A stretch of 64,000 nt of DNA, from contig NZ_CP014227.1 in the NCBI RefSeq assembly GCF_001553545.1, positions 2,594,501 to 2,658,500 of the forward strand. Direction: 5' to 3'. Below the pieces are notes generated by a model. That model was given only the letters and a program-made list of their open reading frames with translations, had not been told where the DNA came from and made no database searches. Source of the DNA: Capnocytophaga haemolytica (lineage in GTDB: Bacteria > Bacteroidota > Bacteroidia > Flavobacteriales > Flavobacteriaceae). The first letter of the stretch is position 1; every line of letters begins with the position of its first letter. Position numbers and translations under genes: made by a program. Positions 47,017-55,329 of the stretch are shown one piece after another.

Positions 47017-48024
47017 ATGACTATTATTATCCCTAAAAACTACTCAACTCCCTACGGAATAATGGATACCGAGCGAGCTATAAAACTAATCAAAGACTCT
47101 TTTGAGCAGGCTTTGGCGCGTGCTTTAAACCTCACACGTATTTCGGCTCCTTTATTTGTGAAGCGTTCCACAGGTCTTAATGATAACCTCAACGGAATAG
47201 AACGCCCTGTTAGCTTTGAAATGAAAGATTACAAAGGTGAAGTGATAGAAATTATCCATTCGCTTGCTAAATGGAAACGTTTAGCCCTGAAACGCTATGG
47301 TATTAAAGCAGGCGAAGGCATTTATACTGATATGAATGCTATCCGTAGAGATGAAGAATTAGATAATACCCATTCTATTTATGTAGACCAATGGGATTGG
47401 GAAAAAGTGATAACTCCCTCTCAGCGCACTTTATCTTATCTCAAACAAACCGTAAAACAGTTATATAATGCCTTTCTTGAAACAGAAGCGATATTAGTAA
47501 AAGAATATAACAAGTGTAAGGTTTTTCTACCTCGTGAAGTAACATTCATAAGTTCACAAGAATTAGAAGATATGTATCCTAACTTATCACCTTCTGAACG
47601 TGAACATAATTTCACCAAAGAAAAAGGAGCTATTTTTATTACTCAAATAGGCAAAACACTTCTTTCAGGAAAAAAACACGACAATAGAGCCCCCGATTAT
47701 GACGATTGGGAACTCAATGGCGACCTTATTATTTGGAATCCTTTACTAAACAGCGCTTTAGAACTTTCTTCAATGGGTATTCGAGTAAACGAAGCCTCTC
47801 TACATTCTCAACTGAAAACTTCAAAATCAGAAGAACGTGAGAAGTTAGAATATCATCAGATGCTATTACGCGGTGAATTACCCTTAACTATTGGGGGAGG
47901 TATCGGTCAATCTCGTATCTGTATGCTACTCTTGCAAAAAGCTCATATCGGTGAAGTACAAGCATCAATATGGACAGATGATATGGTTCAGTTATGCGAT
48001 AAGAACGGAATTCATTTATTGTAA
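47017..48024 (+). CDS. asnA: Aspartate-ammonia ligase (asparagine synthetase A)
   Basis: Makes asparagine from aspartate, ammonia and ATP; class II aminoacyl-tRNA synthetase-like fold. 335 residues. Family segments: ISAPLFVKRSTGLNDNLNG, IEIIHSLAKWKRLALKRYG, YTDMNAIRRDEELDNTHSIY, VDQWDWEKVI and the C-terminal LTIGGGIGQSRICMLLL motif 3. Full length for the family. Plus-strand gene between the two IS5 copies. Confidence 0.97.
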   Translation: MTIIIPKNYSTPYGIMDTERAIKLIKDSFEQALARALNLTRISAPLFVKRSTGLNDNLNGIERPVSFEMKDYKGEVIEIIHSLAKWKRLALKRYGIKAGEGIYTDMNAIRRDEELDNTHSIYVDQWDWEKVITPSQRTLSYLKQTVKQLYNAFLETEAILVKEYNKCKVFLPREVTFISSQELEDMYPNLSPSEREHNFTKEKGAIFITQIGKTLLSGKKHDNRAPDYDDWELNGDLIIWNPLLNSALELSSMGIRVNEASLHSQLKTSKSEEREKLEYHQMLLRGELPLTIGGGIGQSRICMLLLQKAHIGEVQASIWTDDMVQLCDKNGIHLL

Positions 48025-48031
48025 ACGGATA

Positions 48032-48061
48032 TTGTACATATTGAGAAAAGATGTATCTTTG
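48032..48061 (+). promoter_or_regulatory. Promoter of the zinc peptidase-lipB pair
   Basis: TTG (48032-48034), 19-bp spacer, TATCTTTG (48054-48061), 24 bp before the ATG. Near-ideal Bacteroidota promoter. Confidence 0.75.
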
Positions 48062-48085
48062 CACCAAAATATAACAAGATAAACT

Positions 48086-48961
48086 ATGAAATGGGAAGGA
48101 AGAAGACAAAGTAGCAATGTAGACGATCGTCGCGGAATAAGTGCTAAAGGTGGTCTTATAGCAGGCGGTGGTATCGTAGGTATCATTGTAGTATTGTTAC
48201 AACTTTTTGGAGGCGAAACAGGACAACAAGTAGCCTCTGTAGTAAATCAAGTAGCAGGTGGTAACCAAACTCAACAAGCGGTAGAACGTGTAGAACTTAC
48301 TGCCGAACAAAAGAAAATAGGTGAATTTACCGCTACAGTACTCGCCGATACCGAAGATGTATGGGATAAAGTATTTGCTCAAAATGGCTTAGGAACTTAT
48401 AAGAAACCTACCTTGGTACTCTTTACCGCTAATGTAAATACAGGCTGTGGAACTGCCTCTTCTGCAGTAGGTCCATTCTATTGTCCTGCTGACCAAAAAC
48501 TCTATATGGATATGGATTTCTTTGAAGAACTCAAAACACGCTTCGGAGCTAAAGGTGGCGATTTTGCTATTGCCTACGTAATGGCACACGAGGTAGGGCA
48601 TCATATCCAAACGCTTTTAGGCACTTCGCAACAAGTACGCCAAAAACAACAAGGGCTCTCCAAAGCAGCAGCCAATAAATGGTCGGTTGCACAAGAATTA
48701 CAAGCCGATTTCTATGCGGGAGTATGGGCACATCACAACCAAAAATATTTAGATGCCGACGATATTGACGAAGCTCTTAGTGCGGCTAACGCTGTAGGTG
48801 ATGATGCTATACAAAAACGTATGCAAGGACACGTAGTACCCGATTCTTTCACTCACGGTACTTCTGAACAACGCAAATACTGGTTTACCAAAGGGTACAA
48901 TACTGGAGATATCCGTCAGGGTAATATTCAAACTATTTATGAACAAACAAGTAATCGTTAA
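48086..48961 (+). CDS. Neutral zinc metallopeptidase (YpfJ family)
   Basis: 291 residues. Cytoplasmic N terminus MKWEGRRQSSNVDDRRG, one membrane helix (about 23-42), then a periplasmic catalytic domain with NTGCGTASSAVGPFYCPADQ and zinc motif AYVMAHEVGHHIQ, followed by ELQADFYAGVWAHH as third ligand region. Physiological substrate unknown. It overlaps the lipB start by 23 bp, so the two are translationally linked. Confidence 0.93.
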   Translation: MKWEGRRQSSNVDDRRGISAKGGLIAGGGIVGIIVVLLQLFGGETGQQVASVVNQVAGGNQTQQAVERVELTAEQKKIGEFTATVLADTEDVWDKVFAQNGLGTYKKPTLVLFTANVNTGCGTASSAVGPFYCPADQKLYMDMDFFEELKTRFGAKGGDFAIAYVMAHEVGHHIQTLLGTSQQVRQKQQGLSKAAANKWSVAQELQADFYAGVWAHHNQKYLDADDIDEALSAANAVGDDAIQKRMQGHVVPDSFTHGTSEQRKYWFTKGYNTGDIRQGNIQTIYEQTSNR

Positions 48962-49634
48962 GGATTTAGGTAATAAAGACTACAAAGAAACGTGGGACTA
49001 CCAAGAGTCGCTGTTTGAAGAAATAGTCGCACAAAAGACAAATAACAAAGCTAATGGCACAAACTTGCCTACTACTAATTATTTCCTTTTTGTAGAACAC
49101 CCTCACGTATATACACTTGGCAAAAGCGGTCATATAGAGAATCTGCTCATTGATGAAGAAGGACTAAAAAATAAAGGGGCTACTTTTTACAAAATCAATC
49201 GTGGAGGAGATATCACCTACCACGGACCTGGACAGATTGTGGGGTATCCTATCTTAGATTTAGAAAACTTTTTCACCGATATCCACAAGTATTTGCGTTC
49301 TTTAGAAGAAGTGATTATCCGTACTCTTTCCGATTATGGTCTCAAAGGCGAACGCAGTGAAGGTGAGACAGGGGTTTGGCTTGATGTAGGAACGCCTTTT
49401 GCTCGCAAAATTTGCGCAATGGGAGTCCGTTGTTCTCGTTGGGTAACAATGCACGGTTTTGCCCTAAATGTAAATACTGATTTAGGCTATTTTGATAATA
49501 TCATCCCTTGTGGTATTCGCGGTAAAGCAGTAACGTCCCTAAATGTAGAATTAGCAAAAGACAAGGTGGATTTACAAGAAGTAAAACAACGTATCCTTAC
49601 TCATTTTAAAGAAATCTTTGAAGCAACATTATAA
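48939..49634 (+). CDS. lipB: Lipoyl(octanoyl) transferase
   Basis: Transfers octanoate from acyl carrier protein to the lipoyl domains of 2-oxoacid dehydrogenases and GcvH. 231 residues. Motifs: FVEHPHVYTLGKSG, NRGGDITYHGPGQIVGYP, ARKICAMGVRCSRWVTMHG with the catalytic Lys, and NIIPCGIRGKAVTSL with the catalytic Cys. Serves, among others, the pyruvate dehydrogenase whose beta subunit is at 57563-58540. Its stop lies 7 bp before IS copy 2. Confidence 0.97.
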   Translation: MNKQVIVKDLGNKDYKETWDYQESLFEEIVAQKTNNKANGTNLPTTNYFLFVEHPHVYTLGKSGHIENLLIDEEGLKNKGATFYKINRGGDITYHGPGQIVGYPILDLENFFTDIHKYLRSLEEVIIRTLSDYGLKGERSEGETGVWLDVGTPFARKICAMGVRCSRWVTMHGFALNVNTDLGYFDNIIPCGIRGKAVTSLNVELAKDKVDLQEVKQRILTHFKEIFEATL

Positions 49635-49641
49635 AAAACGT

Positions 49642-50529
49642 GTTTAAACTTTTTTGAGGAACTTGGAGATAAAACCTAATAGGAGCATTCCAATCCAAGT
49701 TACATCAAGATACTCATATCTCATTATCAAACCTTTATATCCGTAAAGCCAACCATTTGCTTGTTCAATCTTAAACCTATTTTTGTACAATTCTTCATCA
49801 AAATAAACATCTGGTTGCTCTCCATTTCGGGGATTAGGTTTAATATTTGCTATAATTTCTTTGCTTTCTAAAAAATCTCTAAGAGACTTACTATCAAATC
49901 CTGCATCAGCATTGAGAAACAGACCTTTGTACTCTATTCCTGCTTCTTCTAATAAAGCTAAGATTTCTTTTAGTACTTCTTCTATTTCATATAAGTCATT
50001 GTGATTTCCAGCTTTAGGACTTCCCATTGCTATCATTTGCCCTTTATTATCACACAAAAAAATACTATTTGTGGTTACGGCTTTTTTTTCTTGCTTGATA
50101 ACCTGTAGATTCTCCTTTTTGGCGACAACGTGTATGACTACCATCCAATTGAACGCAAGACATATCTAATTTTCTTTTCTTCTTGCTTAATAGATTTAAC
50201 CATACTCGCTGGAAACTACCGTCTTTACTCCATTTATTGAAGTAGTAATAGACATTTTGCCAAGAGATTTCACCTTTTTCAAAATAGCTCACAATTGGAA
50301 GTTCTCTCCATTGTACCCCTGTTTTTAACCTTTTGAGAATCAATAAAAATATTGAAGCTAAATCAAAACTACTTTTAAATCCTCTTTTTCCTACACTTAA
50401 AAAGGGAATAATCCAATTATTTATTGTATCTTTGCCCAAAGTTCCTGAATTTTGGTGTTCTTTTTTTTGCAAACACAAAATTACTAATTTTCGGGAACTT
50501 TTATTTTATTATAAGAAAAAGTTTAAACA
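49642..50529 (-). mobile_element. IS5-family insertion sequence, copy 2 (full length)
   Basis: About 888 bp, bounded by TGTTTAAACTTTTT (left, 49642) and its complement ending at 50529. Sequence is almost identical to copy 1 outside the deletion. The right end carries an outward-facing TATCTTTG on the plus strand (50427-50434), equivalent to 45883-45890 in copy 1. Confidence 0.88.
49644..50478 (-). CDS. IS5-family transposase in two overlapping frames
   Basis: First frame (50478 to 50065): TINNWIIPFL, LKRLKTGVQWRELPIVSYFE, RKLDMSCVQLDGSHTRCRQK (first catalytic Asp) and GESTGYQARKK. Second frame (ending 49644): KKAVTTNSIFLCDNKGQM, LNADAGFDSKSLRDFLESK (second Asp) and FKIEQANGWLYGYKGL (Glu). 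They join at an A8 run (plus-strand T8 at 50082-50089) where a +1 shift, or reading as A7, restores a continuous DDE enzyme. Copy 1 has the same A8, so a built-in slippage is possible; alternatively both copies descend from one mutant. Confidence 0.8.
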
Positions 50530-50681
50530 GCTTTGATGTAAAAGTTTATATGCGCAAAATAAAACAATAAATATTAATACTGCAAGTTTATTACACCTAA
50601 AAATACTACTCTCCCAACCTCTAAAAAAACAGCCCCACCATCGGCAAGGCTATCTCTTCACTATACACTATACATTATACA

Positions 50682-53111
50682 TTACCTAAGCTCTGCCCCG
50701 TATTGCTTTTCGTAGGCAGACTGTAGGCGTTCCATAGTCTTCTCTATTTGCTTGTCGGTGAGGGTTTTTTTTTCATCCTGAAGGATAAAGCTCAGTGCAT
50801 AGCTCTTCTTGCCCACAGGCAGTTTGTTGCCCTCATACACATCAAAGAGGCTCACGCTCCTCAGTATACTCTTCTCTGTGTCAAAAGCCGTGTTGTACAG
50901 TGCCTCAAAGCTCACTCCCTCATCGAGCAATAGTGCCAAGTCGCGCCTTACTTCAGGGAATTTAGCAATCTCTCGGTAGGTGATCTTGCTGTCCTTCACC
51001 GCCTCCAACACTGCATCCCAGGCCAAAGAGGCAAAGAGCACCTCACTCTTTATATCAAAATCCTTCAATACTTTCTTCTTTACGACTCCCATAAAGCCGA
51101 GCGGCACATCGCCCAACACCCAGCGGAACCCTTCCTGTGCGTAAGCCACCGCTTGCTCTAAAGGCTGCACCTTTATACCCTTTAAGCCCAACCGCTCAAA
51201 GACTGCCTCCACAGCCCCTTTGAGCCAAAAGAAGTCCGTCTTTTCTGTCTTAGCTGCCCAATGCTCTTCATTGCGATTGCCCGTAGCATAGAGCATCAGC
51301 TGTTTGCTTTCGCTGTAAGTACCCTCCGTGAGGTGATAGTTCTTGCCAAACTCAAAGAGCTTTAAATCCGCGCGCTTGTGGTTGTGGTTGTAGGCAATCA
51401 CCTCGAGTCCTGAGAAGAAGAGGTCTTTGCGCATATACGCCAAGTCGTTGCTCAGTGGATTGAGCACCTTCACTGCCGTCTCTGGGGCTGCCTCATAGCT
51501 AGTGATTACCTGCTCAGAGGTCAGGCTGTTGGTCATTATCTCGAAGAACCCCTGGGCAGTGAGCTGCGTGGCTACGATGTTCTGCACATTCAGGTCGTCA
51601 TACTTCGAGCCGTGCGACATTGTTGCGCTGATCTTGTCTGAGAAGTGAATGTTGTTATAGCCGTAGATGCGCAGTATCTCCTCAATCACGTCAGCCTCGC
51701 GCTGTACGTCCACGCGATAGGTAGGGATGAGCAACCCTAAGCCGCGTTCAGTGAGCGAGTTCACCTTTATATCAAACGAGTGCAATATTGCCTTAATCGT
51801 ATCGCGAGGGATCACCTGTCCGATGAGCTTATCTACCTTCTCAAAGGTGAGAAATACTTGAAACTCTTGTAACTTCCTCGGGTAGAAATCCACCACATCT
51901 GAGGAAATCACCCCACCAGCGATGTTCTCAATGAGCACTGCGGCATACATCAAGGCATATTTGCAGTCCTCAATATTGATACCGCGCTCAAAGCGATACG
52001 AAGCATCCGTACTCAAGCCCTGACGCTTTGCCGTCTTGCGTACGCTGATAGGGTCAAAGTACGCACTTTCTAAAAAGACGTTGCGCGTAGAGTGGCTTAC
52101 CCCGCTATCCTTTCCGCCCATTACCCCTGCAATGCACAGTGGCTGTTCGGCATCGTATATCATTATATCCTCACTGCTGAGCGTGCGCACCACTCCGTCA
52201 AGCGTGGTAAACTGCTGCCCCTCAGTGGCGTTCTTCACTACTATTTTGCGCCCGATGATGTGGTCGGCATCAAAGGCGTGCAGTGGTTGTCCGAGTCCGT
52301 GGAGCACGTAGTTGGTAGCGTCCACCACATTGTTCTTTGGGGTGATACCGATAGCGCGCAGCTTATTCTGTAACCACGCGGGCGAGTCGCCCACGCGCAC
52401 ATTGCTAATGGTTACCCCTGTATAGCGCGGCACGAGCTTTCGGTCGGTTACCTCAATATCCACCTTGCCCGAGCGGTTGTCGACGTGAAACTTGGTTACC
52501 GAGGGGGTGATGAGTTCCAATTGTGTACCCCTTTGTGCCAAGCCCGCCCGTAGGTCGCGTGCCACACCATAGTGGCTCATCGCATCGGCGCGGTTAGGCG
52601 TCAAGCCGATTTCAAACACCTCATCGGTTGCTATGGCAAATACCTCGCTACAAGGGGTGCCTACCGCCCATTTGGCATCGAGCACCATAATGCCCTCGTG
52701 GCTCTCGCCTAAGCCCAACTCATCCTCGGCGCAGATCATTCCAAAGCTATCCTCGCCGCGCAGTTTGCCTTTCTTTATTTCAAACGGTTTGTCTTCCTTG
52801 TCGTAGAGCACTGTTCCGATAGTAGCCACAGGCACTTTCTGCCCCTTAGCTACATTCGGTGCCCCACAAACGATTTGCAGTGGAGCCTCACCCCCTACGT
52901 TCACCTTCGTTACTTTGAGTTTGTCGGCATTAGGGTGTTGCTCACATTCGAGCACCTCGCCTACCACCACGCCACGCAGTCCCCCGCGCACGCTTTCATA
53001 AGCCTCAACACCCTCAACCTCAAGCCCTAAGTCGGTGAGCAGCGTAGCCACCTCTTCCGAAGGCATATCCACCTTCACGTATTCCTTTAACCAATTGAAT
53101 GAAATCTTCAT
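50682..53111 (-). CDS. pheT: Phenylalanyl-tRNA synthetase beta subunit
   Basis: Pairs with PheS to charge tRNA-Phe. 809 residues from ATG 53111 (MKISFNWLKEYVKVDMPSEE); the frame is open 20 codons further but that part crosses the promoter box at 53149-53156. tRNA-binding OB domain (GVVVGEVLECEQHPNADKLK), B3/B4 editing region, B5 domain (DVQREADVIEEILRIYGYNN), catalytic-like domain with LFEFGKNY, and C-terminal anticodon-binding domain (KFPEVRRDLALLLDEGVSFE). pheS is not in the window. Confidence 0.98.
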   Translation of the reverse strand: MKISFNWLKEYVKVDMPSEEVATLLTDLGLEVEGVEAYESVRGGLRGVVVGEVLECEQHPNADKLKVTKVNVGGEAPLQIVCGAPNVAKGQKVPVATIGTVLYDKEDKPFEIKKGKLRGEDSFGMICAEDELGLGESHEGIMVLDAKWAVGTPCSEVFAIATDEVFEIGLTPNRADAMSHYGVARDLRAGLAQRGTQLELITPSVTKFHVDNRSGKVDIEVTDRKLVPRYTGVTISNVRVGDSPAWLQNKLRAIGITPKNNVVDATNYVLHGLGQPLHAFDADHIIGRKIVVKNATEGQQFTTLDGVVRTLSSEDIMIYDAEQPLCIAGVMGGKDSGVSHSTRNVFLESAYFDPISVRKTAKRQGLSTDASYRFERGINIEDCKYALMYAAVLIENIAGGVISSDVVDFYPRKLQEFQVFLTFEKVDKLIGQVIPRDTIKAILHSFDIKVNSLTERGLGLLIPTYRVDVQREADVIEEILRIYGYNNIHFSDKISATMSHGSKYDDLNVQNIVATQLTAQGFFEIMTNSLTSEQVITSYEAAPETAVKVLNPLSNDLAYMRKDLFFSGLEVIAYNHNHKRADLKLFEFGKNYHLTEGTYSESKQLMLYATGNRNEEHWAAKTEKTDFFWLKGAVEAVFERLGLKGIKVQPLEQAVAYAQEGFRWVLGDVPLGFMGVVKKKVLKDFDIKSEVLFASLAWDAVLEAVKDSKITYREIAKFPEVRRDLALLLDEGVSFEALYNTAFDTEKSILRSVSLFDVYEGNKLPVGKKSYALSFILQDEKKTLTDKQIEKTMERLQSAYEKQYGAELR

Positions 53112-53148
53112 AATTTGTGATTTGTTCTTTGCACAATTTTTCAGGGGG

Positions 53149-53156
53149 CAAAGGTA
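53149..53156 (-). promoter_or_regulatory. -7 box of pheT
   Basis: TACCTTTG on the minus strand, 37 bp before the pheT ATG; no clear -33 element. Confidence 0.5.
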
Positions 53157-53275
53157 CGACTTTTTTAGCAATTGGAAAAAATAAAATGAGAAAAAAGAAA
53201 TTCAGGACGTAGAAATTGAGCCATTGACAATCAAATTAAGTTAGATTTCCCCAACAGAAAAATATTCCAAAGCAG

Positions 53276-53319
53276 AGATAAAGCAAGGTTAATGCATAGA
53301 TAAAGCAAAGATAATGCAA
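53276..53319. repeat. Two copies of a 22-nt direct repeat
   Basis: AGATAAAGCAAGGTTAATGC type unit at 53276-53297 and a slightly different copy at 53298-53319, in the pheT-carbonic anhydrase gap. No function recognised. Confidence 0.6.
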
Positions 53320-53447
53320 GGATAATTATCTAAAAATCGACTATTGTAAAACTGTAAAAACGAAAATTATTAGAAAAATAAACTAAATAAGATTTAGGAA
53401 ATAGAAAATAGAAATTAGAAAAGTAATACAAAATTACGCTCTACTCA

Positions 53448-53477
53448 TTGCTCATTATTCATTAATTCGTATCTTTG
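53448..53477 (+). promoter_or_regulatory. Promoter of the carbonic anhydrase gene
   Basis: TTG (53448-53450), 19-bp spacer, TATCTTTG (53470-53477). The predicted start near 53483 leaves a leader of about 105 nt made mostly of heptamer repeats. Confidence 0.75.
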
Positions 53478-53494
53478 CCCCGAATAACTAACCG

Positions 53495-53582
53495 CTAATC
53501 CCTAACCCCTAACCCCTAATCCCTAACCCCTAATCCCTAACCCCTAATCACTAATCACTAACCCCTAATCCCTAACCCCTAA
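53495..53582. repeat. Telomere-like heptamer tandem repeat, 12.5 units
   Basis: Twelve consecutive 7-base units of the form CTAAYCC (CTAATCC, CTAACCC, two CTAATCA) plus a final CTAA, ending 6 bp before the carbonic anhydrase ATG. It lies between promoter and start codon, so it forms the mRNA leader. On the complementary strand it reads GGGTTAG, like eukaryotic telomere repeats; the resemblance is presumably coincidental. Confidence 0.95.
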
Positions 53583-53588
53583 ATTACA

Positions 53589-54242
53589 ATGGACTCTTAC
53601 AAACAGATTTTTGAAAATAACCGCCTATGGGTGGAGCGCCGCAAAGGTGAGGACGCCGATTTCTTTAAGAAATTAGCCAAAGACCAGAACCCTGATTATC
53701 TCTATATCGGTTGTTCCGATAGTCGCGTGTCAGCGGAGGAAATGATGGGCTTAGGTCCTGGTGAGGTGTTTGTGCACCGCAACATCGCCAATGTGGTCAA
53801 TACCTTGGATATGAGTTCCACCGCTGTGATTCAGTACGCCGTGGAGCATCTGCGTGTAAAGCACATTATTGTGTGTGGGCATTACGATTGCGGAGGTGTA
53901 AAAGCAGCGATGCAAGCCAAGGACTACGGACTGCTCAACCCTTGGTTGCGCACTATCCGCGATGTCTATCGCCTGCACCAAGATGAACTCGACTCCTTCA
54001 CCGACCCACATCAACGTTCGCGCCGTTTGGTGGAGCTCAATGTGCAGGAACAGTGTCTGAATGTGGTGAAAATGGCAGTAATACAAGAGAGCTACTTAGA
54101 GAGTAAGTACCCCATCGTGCACGGCTGGGTGTTCGACATCAAAACGGGGCGTCTTATCGACCTGAATATCAATTTTGACCATATCCTCCACACCATTCAG
54201 AAAATCTACGACCTCACAGGCGAGCCTTGGCATCATAATTAA
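53589..54242 (+). CDS. can: Beta-class carbonic anhydrase
   Basis: Interconverts CO2 and bicarbonate; useful to a CO2-dependent (capnophilic) bacterium. 217 residues. Zinc ligands are visible: Cys in YIGCSDSRVSAEEM with the Asp-Arg pair, then His and Cys in VCGHYDCGGVKAAM. HRNIANVV and the C-terminal VHGWVFDIKTGRL are also typical. No signal peptide. Monocistronic with an unusual repeat leader. Confidence 0.97.
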   Translation: MDSYKQIFENNRLWVERRKGEDADFFKKLAKDQNPDYLYIGCSDSRVSAEEMMGLGPGEVFVHRNIANVVNTLDMSSTAVIQYAVEHLRVKHIIVCGHYDCGGVKAAMQAKDYGLLNPWLRTIRDVYRLHQDELDSFTDPHQRSRRLVELNVQEQCLNVVKMAVIQESYLESKYPIVHGWVFDIKTGRLIDLNINFDHILHTIQKIYDLTGEPWHHN

Positions 54243-54294
54243 ATTAGGAAAGGTGAGCAAAAGCTCAGCTTTCCTATCTATATCATTTTTACAT

Positions 54295-55278
54295 TTATTC
54301 CTTTCGTTTATACCTCAACAACCTATCCTCCTCAAAGTGCTGTACACCCTTCAACACAGCCTCTTTCAGAATAGGGGCAGCAACGCCCGCACCAAAGGTC
54401 GGTTTGCCTATAAAGCGCAGCACCTCATCCCATAGCCCCGCATCGATGAACTCTTGCAGCACCTGCCGCCCACCTTCCACAATAAGGCTCTGCACGCCTC
54501 GCTCATACAGCACTTTACAAAGCTGCTCAGCAGTGATATGCCCTACCCATAAGGTTTCAGCTTGGTCGTCGTGTAGTGCGTAATTCTCAGGCACTTGAGT
54601 TTCCTCACCCAGCACCACTCGCAAAGGATTACTGCCATACCAATCGCGTGTCGTCAGACTGGGGTTGTCCTTGAGCACCGTATTCAGCCCCACAGCGATT
54701 GCCATCTCCTCAGCGCGCAACTTATGGGCGTATTGCCGTGCCAAACTACCCGTAATCCACACAGGAGCAATACATTCTTTGTCAGCTGGAGCTATAAAAC
54801 CATCGACTGTCTCTGCCCATTTCAAGATGATATAAGGGCGGCGCCGCTGATGATAGGTGAAAAACCGCTTGTTGAGCTCTCGACAAGCCTCCTCCTCTAC
54901 CCCTACCACTACCTCGCAGCCCGCTGCACGCAACTTCTCAATGCCGCGCCCCGCTACTTTGGCAAAAGGATCGACTGTGCCAATCACTACCTTAGGGATA
55001 CCACTTTCAATGATAAGGTCAGCACAAGGTGGCGTCTTCCCAAAATGGCTACAAGGTTCCAAACTCACATAGAGCGTACTCTTGCCCAGCAGCGACTTAT
55101 CGCGCACTGAGGCAATAGCCCTCACCTCAGCGTGTGGTTCACCAGCACGTTGGTGCCACCCCTCACCTATTACCTTACCTTTATAAACAACAACACTACC
55201 CACCAGAGGATTCGGGTAGGTAGTGCCAAGTCCGTTACAAGCCAACGCTATACAGCGCTTCATATAATGCTCATCCAT
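54295..55278 (-). CDS. ribD: Bifunctional riboflavin biosynthesis deaminase/reductase RibD
   Basis: Second and third steps of riboflavin synthesis. 327 residues. N-terminal zinc deaminase domain: GEPHAEVRAIA and EPCSHFGKTPPCADLII. C-terminal NADPH-dependent reductase domain from about 145: YIILKWAETVDGFIAP, GLNTVLKDNPSLTTR and SLIVEGGRQVLQEFIDAGLW. Convergent with carbonic anhydrase; 51 bp after nrdB. Confidence 0.96.
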   Translation of the reverse strand: MDEHYMKRCIALACNGLGTTYPNPLVGSVVVYKGKVIGEGWHQRAGEPHAEVRAIASVRDKSLLGKSTLYVSLEPCSHFGKTPPCADLIIESGIPKVVIGTVDPFAKVAGRGIEKLRAAGCEVVVGVEEEACRELNKRFFTYHQRRRPYIILKWAETVDGFIAPADKECIAPVWITGSLARQYAHKLRAEEMAIAVGLNTVLKDNPSLTTRDWYGSNPLRVVLGEETQVPENYALHDDQAETLWVGHITAEQLCKVLYERGVQSLIVEGGRQVLQEFIDAGLWDEVLRFIGKPTFGAGVAAPILKEAVLKGVQHFEEDRLLRYKRKE

Positions 55279-55329
55279 AGACGTAAGTTTATTCTATTGA
55301 CCTAAAAGCTAAAAGCTCATTGCTAAAAA

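Noticed and set aside
53495..53582. CRISPR array or true telomere
   Set aside because: The heptamer units are contiguous without spacers, and the sequence is internal on a bacterial chromosome; a simple tandem repeat explains it.
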